A DNA stretch of 53,588 bases from an uncultured Clostridia bacterium (GTDB taxonomy: Bacteria; Bacillota; Clostridia; TANB77; CAG-508). Positions 17,056-24,354 of the stretch are shown here, in pieces. The notes below the pieces were generated by a model. It was not told the DNA's origin and did no database searches. It saw nothing but the letters and a program-made list of their open reading frames with translations. Both the position numbers and the translations under genes were made by a program. The first letter of the stretch is position 1. Each line of letters begins with the position of its first letter. The stretch is from contig CAKPQL010000010.1 of assembly GCA_934178555.1 (NCBI GenBank), positions 1 through 53,588 of the forward strand, written 5' to 3'.

Positions 17056-18156
17056 ATGCCTATAGAATTATTAAATCCAAAAAATGATTATGTGTTCAAA
17101 AGAATATTTGGGCATATAGGAAACGAGAATATAACAAAACAGATGCTAAGTACAATACTAAAAAGAACAATAGACAAAATAAGTCTAAACGAAAATCCAA
17201 TATTAGAAAAAGACTTATTAGATGACAAAATAGGAATAGTAGATATACATGCAAAAATAGATGAAACAATAGATGTAGATATAGAGATGCAAGTAGTAGA
17301 ACAAAAAGATATAGAAAAGAGAATACTATTTTATTGGAGTAAAATGTATTCCAAAGGAATTGGCTCAGGCGATAACTATAGTAAATTACAAAAGACGATA
17401 GCAATATTAATATCAAATTTTGAATTAAGCAAACTAAAGAGAATACCAGAATTCTATACAAAATGGCAAATAAGAGAAGAAAAATATACTTCTGTCATAT
17501 TGACAGATATGCTAGAATTGTATATACTAGAAATACCAAAGGCAGTAAAAATTAAAGAGAGTGTAGAAAAAGAAATAAAGCCATGGTTGGATTTTTTAGA
17601 AAATCCAAAAGATATGGAGATGGTAGGAATGAGTAATAAAAATGAAATAGCCATAAAAGAAGCAAAAAAAGTGCTAGAAAAAATAAGTGAAGATGAACAC
17701 GAAAGATACTTAGCAGAACTACGAGAAAAATACATAAGAGACCAAAAAGCAATAGAAGCATTTGGTTATGATAGTGGACTAGAAGATGGACTAAAAAAAG
17801 GAATAGAGCAAGGATTACAAGATGGATTAAGAAGAGGAGTAGAGCAAGGATTACAAGATGGATTGAGAAGAGGAGTAGAACAAGGATTACAAGATGGATT
17901 AAAAAGAGGAATAGAACAAGGATTACAAGATGGATTAAGAAGAGGAGTAGAGCAAGGATTACAAGATGGATTAAAAAGAGGAATAGAGCAAGGGTTACAA
18001 GATGGACTAAAAAAAGGAATGGAACAGGGCTTACAAGACGGATTAAAGCAAAGAACTTTGGAAATAGCAAAAGAAATGCTAAAGCAAAATTTTACAATAG
18101 AAGCAATAAATTCGGTTACAGGCTTAACAAAAGAAGAAATAGAAAAGTTAAAATAA
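17056..18156 (+). CDS. Rpn-family PD-(D/E)XK nuclease / putative transposase
   Basis: A 366-residue protein of the Rpn / PD-(D/E)XK nuclease family transposase group. The start LLNPKNDYVFKRIFG and the nuclease-core-like segment VDIHAKIDETIDVDIEMQ (Asp plus E-x-Q at about residues 58-78) are typical. After an alpha-helical middle, residues about 250-332 consist of seven perfect-length 12-residue repeats (GxEQGLQDGLxx), then a short C-terminal ELLKxGxS-like tail. Known Rpn proteins stimulate recombination and some act as phage-defence nucleases with variable C-termini. GTG at 17053 or ATG at 17056 could start it. Location inside inverted repeats supports a mobile nature. Confidence 0.85.
   Translation: MPIELLNPKNDYVFKRIFGHIGNENITKQMLSTILKRTIDKISLNENPILEKDLLDDKIGIVDIHAKIDETIDVDIEMQVVEQKDIEKRILFYWSKMYSKGIGSGDNYSKLQKTIAILISNFELSKLKRIPEFYTKWQIREEKYTSVILTDMLELYILEIPKAVKIKESVEKEIKPWLDFLENPKDMEMVGMSNKNEIAIKEAKKVLEKISEDEHERYLAELREKYIRDQKAIEAFGYDSGLEDGLKKGIEQGLQDGLRRGVEQGLQDGLRRGVEQGLQDGLKRGIEQGLQDGLRRGVEQGLQDGLKRGIEQGLQDGLKKGMEQGLQDGLKQRTLEIAKEMLKQNFTIEAINSVTGLTKEEIEKLK
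17800..18051 (+). repeat. Seven tandem 36-bp repeats in the Rpn-family gene
   Basis: Exactly 7 x 36 bp encoding G-[IVM]-EQGLQDGL-[KR]-[KRQ]. Copies differ by a few bases, mostly at the I/V and K/R codons. Repeat number can change without breaking the frame. Confidence 0.95.
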
Positions 18157-18191
18157 AATCTAAAAGTTTTTATTGATATCAAAATAGTATA
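18150..18191. repeat. 42-bp direct repeat, copy 1
   Basis: Identical over 42 bp to 22702-22743. It contains the last codon and stop of the Rpn gene and its right inverted repeat. Confidence 0.95.
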
Positions 18192-18204
18192 TTTGAATCT
18201 TTTT

Positions 18205-18229
18205 GGTGGACTGTGTGTCCACCTTTTTT
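18205..18229 (+). terminator. Terminator after the Rpn gene
   Basis: GGTGGAC / GTCCACC around a TGTGT loop, then six T. Confidence 0.9.
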
Positions 18230-18365
18230 AAATTGGAATTTAAAAATGAAAATTAAAAAATTAAGGGAAATAAAGAAATTATTAAAAACATATTGCAAAA
18301 TAAAACATATTAGTATATATTTATAGTATCATATTGCAAATATTCAACAAATTTATTGCAAATGA

Positions 18366-18391
18366 TGTAGGGGTCGGCGTCTCGACGACCC
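18366..18391 (+). repeat. Short dispersed repeat, copy 2, folding as a hairpin
   Basis: TGTAGGGGTCGGCGTC matches the string at 3598. Here GGGTCG pairs with CGACCC at 18371-18391 and, after one mismatch, CG pairs with CG. It sits 29 bases before a small ORF with a strong ribosome site. The 18157-18669 gap also holds a direct repeat, two terminators, this hairpin, the small ORF and a possible promoter. Confidence 0.5.
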
Positions 18392-18419
18392 GCAAATAAA
18401 ACAAAGGAGAAATAAAATT

Positions 18420-18482
18420 ATGGCAAGCGCTGAAACCCTTGGTACTGTACACACACACACACACACACATTATGTAGCCTAG
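18420..18482 (+). CDS. Possible 20-residue peptide with (AC)10 tract
   Basis: ATG is preceded by AAAGGAGA at good spacing. The peptide starts MASAETLGTV and continues as His-Thr repeats from the AC tract, ending HYVA. The codons before the tract are better balanced in G+C than the surroundings. The unit is closed by a very strong terminator at 18511, so it looks like its own short transcript. It could be a leader peptide, a small protein or part of a non-coding RNA. I do not recognise it. Confidence 0.4.
   Translation: MASAETLGTVHTHTHTHYVA
18449..18468 (+). repeat. (AC)10 dinucleotide microsatellite
   Basis: Ten perfect AC units inside the small ORF. Gain or loss of one unit would change its reading frame. 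Confidence 0.98.
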
Positions 18483-18510
18483 TAAACAAAAATAAAGAAA
18501 AACATAGATA

Positions 18511-18562
18511 ACACAATATTCTATGTGTATTTTTAATACGCATAAAATATTGTGTTTTTTTT
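18511..18562 (+). terminator. Very long hairpin terminator
   Basis: ACACAATATT pairs with AATATTGTGT; inside it TATGTGTATT pairs with AATACGCATA around TTT. The stem totals 20 bp with one G-T pair, followed by eight T. Confidence 0.92.
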
Positions 18563-18588
18563 GGCTATTATATATTGCTTGTTATACT
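18561..18588 (+). promoter_or_regulatory. Possible promoter for the surface protein at 18670
   Basis: TTGGCT and TATACT with 16-base spacing. The -35 is only a partial match. Confidence 0.4.
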
Positions 18589-18669
18589 AAATAGACAAGA
18601 GTGTGTAAATAAATTGAAAAATATGTAGATGAGGGCTTAGGTGTCACTAAAAAAATAGGAGGAAAAAAT

Positions 18670-19335
18670 ATGAACAAAAAACTAATTTTAACAATGGTGT
18701 TTATAATAATGTTAATTGCATTAACAACTACAACTGTACAAGCAAATTATCAAAGTGTATATAATGCTTATAATTATAATAAATATAAAGTGGAAGTGGC
18801 AAATAGATGGATTACTAATATAAGAAATATGGAGGCAGATGGACAAGTTATGGGGCTTACAGAAACAAAAGACGATACAACATTAATGTCTACTAGCGGA
18901 AGTAACAATATAGATGTTCATATGACTAAAAATACAGAGTGGGGAGCAATGGTAATACTTTCTGCATCAACAGAATATGGAAAACAAGGTGAAGGGGAAG
19001 ATAGATATGTGTATGATGGAACAGGGCTTAAAACAACGACAGGGAATGTATATGGAGTATATCCAGTATTATATAATAGTGAATGGGTGGCCGGAGGAGG
19101 AAGTAGTTTTTTAAGTACAAATATTGATTCAAGATATATTGATAGATATTCATTAGGTGATTCATTACCAGGAGATGCATTTTTGAATTGGCATGATTGC
19201 TGCTATAATTCTTATACTGCTTACGAAGGGTACGGATATTTACGTGGCCGCCAAAGTGTGTTCTCGTTCACTTACAGCACTACTGACGCTAATTACTACT
19301 GCCGTGCGTGTGTAGTTAGTGGCACAGGTTTCTAA
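18670..19335 (+). CDS. Secreted protein with C-type-lectin/FGE-like C-terminal region
   Basis: A 221-residue protein with an N-terminal signal peptide (hydrophobic residues 5-25, cleavage probably after VQA). The middle contains MTKNTEWGAMVILSASTEYG and TTGNVYGVYPV. This pattern is seen in secreted or pilin-like proteins of gut Clostridia whose C-termini adopt a formylglycine-enzyme/C-type-lectin-like fold. The last 45 residues are rich in Tyr, Ser, Phe and Cys (RGRQSVFSF, NYYCRACVVSGTGF), and their codons are clearly richer in C and G than the first 175. Such a switch is what a variable region of a diversity-generating retroelement target looks like. No reverse transcriptase is in the window. 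Ribosome site AGGAGG. Confidence 0.65.
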   Translation: MNKKLILTMVFIIMLIALTTTTVQANYQSVYNAYNYNKYKVEVANRWITNIRNMEADGQVMGLTETKDDTTLMSTSGSNNIDVHMTKNTEWGAMVILSASTEYGKQGEGEDRYVYDGTGLKTTTGNVYGVYPVLYNSEWVAGGGSSFLSTNIDSRYIDRYSLGDSLPGDAFLNWHDCCYNSYTAYEGYGYLRGRQSVFSFTYSTTDANYYCRACVVSGTGF

Positions 19336-19572
19336 ATTTTGTATGGTTCTTTGTACCTTGAGGTAACTGTCTTTGCCTTGGGGTATAAGGACAAAATTAT
19401 ACGAAGTTTACCGAGAACATACATATAAAAGAAGCAAAAAATCTTCCTTAATTGATAAAACAAAAAAAGCAATATAGTGCAAATAAAATTTTTTAAAGTG
19501 ATATACTGCAAAATTAATAAAACAAATATAGTTAGTTATATAACCCATATCCTGAAGGGAGCAATTAAATAA

Positions 19573-22500
19573 ATGAAACTTAAGAGGAAAAATAAAAACA
19601 AAAAAATGTTAATAATTGTTTTGGTGCTGGCGATAGCAACTTTGCTAATACTATTTGCAAGAAAAAATAGCACACTACAAAAAATAGAAAAAAACCAATA
19701 CGAACTAGAAATAGCAGGAATAACAGTAGATACAAGCAAAGTGTTAACCAATGAACCAAATGTACCACAGCTAGGTGCAGGAATGATACCAATAAAAAAT
19801 GTAAATGGAATGTGGCAAATAACAACAGTTGAAGATAAAAATTGGTATGACTATGCAAGTGGCAAACTCCCAACAATAATGTTAAGTGACCGGATATTAT
19901 TTATCAGAATTGCAAAGAGATATGACAAATCACGAAGTAGTAAATGGAACACCACAAGTGCCAGTAGATAAATTAGGAACAATATATGTGTGGATACCAA
20001 GAATAGTATATGTAAACGATAGCTTTAAGTATTTAGCTAATACAAGTATAGTAGAAACAAAAGAATATTCATTACCAAGTTGCTTTACATATAAAATAAA
20101 AAAACAACCAGAATTAGCACTAACAGGAATATGGATAGAGCGAACACCACAAAATAGCAAAACAGAAACAACAGCAAAAATAGAACAAATGAATACAGAA
20201 GAAAACAACTATGGATTAATAAAAAATGAAGTAGTAGAAAATATATCTGGAGTTGCAAATAAAGTAGTAAAAAAAGTGCAAGAGAATAAAACAGAAAATG
20301 CACAACAAGTAAAAGAAACAAACAACACAAATAGAACAATGATAAGGATAATACAAACAAGCACAAAAACACCAATAATAGCGACTGCAAAATCTTCTAA
20401 CAAAGTGGCGTATATATATGTAACATACACAAAATTTGGAATAGATAAAATAATAAGTTTAGATACAGGAGAAGTATTAAGTAGAGCAGAAAATGCAACA
20501 ATGCCTGTCCCAGAAAATGGAACATACTATTTTGCAGTAATAGATAAGCAAAAAAATATAAAACTATTAAAAGTAAGAGTTGGAGATGGAACACCAGAAT
20601 TTATAGGTTTTAAGGTAGATACAACTTATGTAGTAACATACGAATTTGATGATGAAGGGAATGCAATAGAACATTCAACAGTGCCAATAGAAGATATACT
20701 AAAAGCTGGGTACGAAGTAGATAAAAACAATGCTTTAGTAGAAGGAACAATAGATGCAAATAAAGTTGCAGGATTAGAAGGAGTTTGGTATAACTACCCA
20801 GAACAAAAATGGGCAAACATTGTAGTAAGAAACAATGCAAACGAAGCATATTTTACATGGATACCAAGATATGTGTATCAACTAGATGAAGTAAATGAAG
20901 TAAGTCACGTAAAATTCGTAACAACAGAAAATTTAGATTCTAATGGAAACGAAGTAGATTTGAATGAGTGGACATTACCAAATGCTTTTACATGGAAAGA
21001 TGAAGAAGGAGAAGATGCTCCAATACCTGGTTATTGGATAGCCAAATATGGACTAACAGATGCTGTAACATTAGATTTACAAGCAAATGTAGTAGGCGGA
21101 ATAAACAAAATAAGAGTAAACAACATAACCAATAAATCTGGATTAACTGGAACAACCTATGATTTGTATTTATACAATGCAGGAGTTGATAGAGCAAAAG
21201 TAAAAAAAGGTGATGAGCTACAATTTATAGAAAATACTACATCTCATATATTTGAAAAACTTGAAAAGGGAGATTATGAGATAAGAATAGTATTAAATGA
21301 TTCAGAAGGAAAATATCGTGGAGAAAATTGGTTTACAGCAACAGTAATAGATACAGCAGTTAAAGCCGGGGTACCAGAGCTAATAGGATTTAGAGTAAAT
21401 ACAACATATATAGTAACATATACAGATGAAACAGATGAAAACACAATGGATGCAAGCATTCCAATATCAGAAGTATTAGCAAATGGATATACAGTAGACG
21501 AAAATACTAATGCTTTAGTAAACGGAGTTTTAGACGAAAATAAAGTAAATAATATATTAAACGGTACAGGAGCAACGTGGTATGACTACAATACACAAAA
21601 ATGGGCAAATATTGTAGTAAGAAACAATGGTGGTGAAGTGTACTACACATGGATACCAAGGTATATATATAAACTAGATAATGTAGACGAAACATCAGAA
21701 ATACAATTTATAGGAATAAATGATGAAATACCAGAAGGCTGGACATTACCAAATGCATTCATTTGGGCAGATGAAAATGGTAATGAAAAACAATTGCCGG
21801 GATACTGGATAGCAAAATATGGATTAACAGATAAAACAACATTTAATATAACAGCAGAGGTAATAGGTGGAACAAATAAAATAAGAATAAGCAGTGTACA
21901 AGACGGTTCAGGATTAGGATTAACATATAGGTTCTATTTATATGAAGATAATGCTGTAAAAGAATTCTTTGCAGAACCAGAGGCAGAAATGACTGCAGAA
22001 CAAATTGCAAACGACAATGACTGCACAGGAAAAAGATATGTAAGATACTCAGAAGGAGTAACAGAAGTAAAATACTTTGGATTAAATCCAGGATTATATG
22101 ATTTAAGAATAGTGGCATATGATAGCAGAGGATATTATAGAGGAGAACAGTGGTTTAATGATATAGAGGTAGTAGCAACAGTAGATGCAGGAGGAACAGA
22201 TGTAAATTCAATAATAGCGCCAGGAATAACAGCATCATTGCAAACAGGATTTAACAAAGATGTAACATACTATGTAACATATGATGCAGATGGAAATGAA
22301 ACGTTAACACCAATAACGAGTGCACCACCAACAGACTGGTATGATTATAATGCACAAAAATGGGCAAACATTGTAGTAAAAGGAAATGGAAAAACAGCAT
22401 ATTTTGTATGGATACCAAGGTATATATACAAGCTAGATAATGTAAGAGAAGAAACAGAAATAAAATTTGTAGGAACAGATATATATGGAGATAAAATACC

Positions 22501-22603
22501 AGAAGGTTGGACATTACCGAATGCATTTATTTGGGCAGATGATGGTGGCAATCCAGTGCAAACAGCAGGATATTGGATAGCAAAATACGGATTAACAGAA
22601 TAA
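19573..22603 (+). CDS. Large repeat-containing anchored surface protein, +1 shift at CGG
   Basis: A 1009-residue protein once a base is skipped at 19891. The first frame gives a Lys-rich start, a single membrane helix (about residues 12-29) and an extracellular start, then reaches CGG at codon 107. Skipping C19891 turns LSD-CGG into LSDGYYLSELQ and stays open for 903 more residues. The exterior carries four related units, near 19840, 20780, 21570 and 22340. They contain versions of W-Y-[DN]-Y...QKWANIVV, TWIPRYIYKLD, EGWTLPNAFIWAD and GYWIAKYGLT, separated by Ig-like spacers with KYRGENWF. The function is unknown, probably display or adhesion. The final unit stops right after WIAKYGLTE, so it is shorter than units two and three. 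Confidence 0.8.
19891..19893 (+). other. CGG +1 recoding site in the 1009-aa surface protein
   Basis: Zero frame AGT GAC CGG ATA. Skipping the C gives AGT GAC GGA TAT TAT. The zero frame ends at 19969. Confidence 0.82.
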
Positions 22604-22608
22604 AAAAC

Positions 22609-22642
22609 TTTAGGAGCGAATAAAAAACGCTCCTAAAATTTT
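22609..22642 (+). terminator. Terminator after the surface protein gene
   Basis: TTTAGGAGCG pairs with CGCTCCTAAA across a nine-base loop, followed by ATTTT. Confidence 0.85.
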
Positions 22643-22644
22643 GC

Positions 22645-22743
22645 TTAAAATAAAGCAATATAAAATCCAAAAAATATGGATATGATAGGAAATGAGTAAT
22701 AAAAATAAAATCTAAAAGTTTTTATTGATATCAAAATAGTATA
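22645..22743 (+). pseudogene. Decayed, internally deleted copy of the Rpn-family unit
   Basis: 22662-22708 aligns with 17601-17647 inside the Rpn gene with a few substitutions and one inserted A. It is joined directly to a 42-bp exact copy of the gene's 3' end and right inverted repeat. About 500 bp of the gene between these parts, including all seven 36-bp repeats, is missing. It cannot encode a protein. Confidence 0.8.
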
Positions 22744-22782
22744 ATAATATTTTAGAATTCTAACAAAATACTGAAAAAATGT

Positions 22783-22811
22783 TTGACATACCTATGTTTG
22801 TGTGATATGAT
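22783..22811 (+). promoter_or_regulatory. lexA promoter with candidate LexA operator
   Basis: TTGACA and TATGAT with a 17-base spacer. The palindrome ACATA-CC-TATGT (22786-22797) overlaps the -35 box and spacer, where autorepression by LexA would act. It resembles, but does not fully match, the Firmicutes SOS box. Confidence 0.65.
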
Positions 22812-22842
22812 AATGGCAAATAAATTTTTGGGAGTGATGTAA

Positions 22843-23496
22843 TTGAGAAAGAAATCTACCGAAGAGTTAAATAAGAGAGAGAAGGCTATACTTAAATATA
22901 TAGAAAAACATATTGCAAACAAAGGATATCCACCTTCTGTTAGAGAAATAGGTAAAGCTGTTGGGCTAAGTTCAACTGCAACAGTGCATGGATATATAGC
23001 AAAATTAACAGAAAAGGGATATATCAAAAAAGAAGATCAAAAGGGAAGAACATTAAAATTACTAAAAGGTGGTCTTGCAGATAATGCACCTAAAACAGAT
23101 AGACCTGTGTATAGTGGCAAAGAACTAGTAGATGTTCCTGTTATAGGTAGAATTACTGCAGGGGAACCAATATTAGCAGTTGAAAATGTAACAGACACAT
23201 TTCCTATACCAATAGATTTTGTTGGAAATAGTGAGAGTTTTATGCTTACTGTTAGAGGAGAAAGTATGATAGAAGCTGGTATATTAAATGGAGATTATAT
23301 ACTTGTAAAAAGACAAAATACGGCTAATAATGGAGAAATAGTTGTAGCATTAATTGGAGAAGAAGCAACAGTAAAAACATTCTATAAAGAAAAAGACCAT
23401 ATAAGATTACAACCAGAGAATAGTACAATGGAACCAATAATAGTACCAAATTGTGAAATATTAGGAAAAGTAGCAGGAGTATTTAGAAAAATGTAA
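22843..23496 (+). CDS. lexA: SOS repressor LexA
   Basis: A 217-residue repressor. The N-terminal winged helix (about residues 1-70) has YPPSVREIGKAVGLSSTATVH as the recognition region. The cleavage site is the Ala-Gly in GRITAGEP (about residue 105). The catalytic Ser lies in RGESM (about residue 140) and the Lys in ATVKTF (about residue 178). It is therefore a complete self-cleaving LexA. The start is TTG after GGGAGTGAT; a perfect-looking promoter with an overlapping palindrome suggests autoregulation. It lies at the edge of the accessory region. Confidence 0.95.
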   Translation: MRKKSTEELNKREKAILKYIEKHIANKGYPPSVREIGKAVGLSSTATVHGYIAKLTEKGYIKKEDQKGRTLKLLKGGLADNAPKTDRPVYSGKELVDVPVIGRITAGEPILAVENVTDTFPIPIDFVGNSESFMLTVRGESMIEAGILNGDYILVKRQNTANNGEIVVALIGEEATVKTFYKEKDHIRLQPENSTMEPIIVPNCEILGKVAGVFRKM

Positions 23497-23509
23497 TTTA
23501 ATAAAAAAG

Positions 23510-23543
23510 GGGTAGATAACAAAAAAATCTACCCTTGTTTTTT
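23510..23543. terminator. Bidirectional terminator between lexA and pflA
   Basis: GGGTAGAT pairs with ATCTACCC; A-rich and T-rich flanks allow use from both sides. Confidence 0.85.
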
Positions 23544-23558
23544 TATTAAATTTATGTT

Positions 23559-24291
23559 TTATAATCCTAATAGTTCTTTTACACGTTTTATATCATCTGA
23601 ATTTGCATTTCTTACGCCTTCTAATTCATATTTATATCCTAAATCTTTCCATTTGAATTTGCCCATATCATGATATGGTAATAATTCTACTTTTTGGACT
23701 GTTTTTAGAGATTTTAGAAACATACGCAAGTCAATTAAATCTTGTGTATCATCTGTGATACCAGGAACAATTACTTGCCTAATCCACATAGGAATATTAT
23801 TGTCGCTTAGATATCTTGCAAAAGCTAATTCCTGTTTGTTAGAACGGCCAACTAAATCTTTACATTTTTCATCATTTATATGTTTTATATCTAATAAAAC
23901 TAGGTCAGTATATTTTAGTACTTCTTTTATATCATCATTAATGTCAAACATTCCGTGAAGTATCTATAGCAGTGTGAATTCCTTCTTGTTTTAATCTTTT
24001 GAAAAGGTTAGTTACAAATTTTACTTGAAGTAGTGGCTCTCCGCCTGTTACCGTAACACCACCATTTGAAGGTAATATATATGTTTTATAACTTAATATT
24101 TTATTAACTAATTCATCAACGCTTTTAATATTATCTGTATTAGGGTCCCAAGTGTCACGATTATGGCAATATTTGCAACGAAGAGCGCAACCTTGCATAA
24201 ATATAACATATCTAATACCTGGTCCATCTACAGTACCAAAAGATTCAATAGAATGTATTTTGCCATAGTTTTCTTTATTAAAATTTTCCAT
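23559..24291 (-). CDS. pflA: Pyruvate formate-lyase activating enzyme, +1 shift at CGG
   Basis: A 243-residue radical-SAM glycyl-radical activase after recoding; typical PflA length is close to this. The first frame carries ESFGTVDGPGIR, the cluster motif CALRCKYCHN (CxxxCxxC) and VTVTGGEPLLQ. At codon 113 it meets CGG (23955-23953 on the minus strand) and then a stop two codons later. Skipping the C reads DTSGMFDIND, followed by LVLLDIKHIND and the rest of the barrel (VPGITDD, LLPYHDMGKFKW) to 23559. The Gly in DTSG is family-typical. It follows pflB, its substrate gene, in one transcript. Confidence 0.9.
23953..23955 (-). other. CGG +1 recoding site in pflA
   Basis: Minus strand GAT ACT TCA CGG AAT GTT TGA. 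Skipping the C gives TCA GGA ATG TTT GAC, restoring S-G-M-F-D. Confidence 0.88.
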
Positions 24292-24305
24292 ATTGTTAGT
24301 CCTTT

Positions 24306-24340
24306 CAAAAACAATATAGGGCGTTTGAAACGCCCCATAT
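24306..24340 (-). terminator. Hairpin between pflB and pflA
   Basis: On the minus strand GGGCGTTT and AAACGCCC pair with AT-rich extensions and are followed by TGTTTTTG. It may attenuate pflA relative to pflB or protect the pflB message. Confidence 0.65.
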
Positions 24341-24354
24341 AAATATATTTTTAA

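Larger units (their letters stand above)
16971..18185 (+). mobile_element. Rpn-family unit with 17-bp terminal inverted repeats
   Basis: The nuclease/transposase-like gene is bracketed by a perfect 17-bp inverted repeat: ATTTTGATATCAATAAA at 16971-16987 and its reverse complement at 18169-18185. The right end, with the last codon of the gene, is duplicated at 22702-22743 next to a decayed piece of the same gene. This arrangement suggests a mobile or formerly mobile unit. No target-site duplication could be assigned with confidence. Confidence 0.55.

Noticed and set aside
18670..19572. A complete diversity-generating retroelement
   Set aside because: No reverse transcriptase, accessory gene or template repeat is visible in the window; only a candidate target is.
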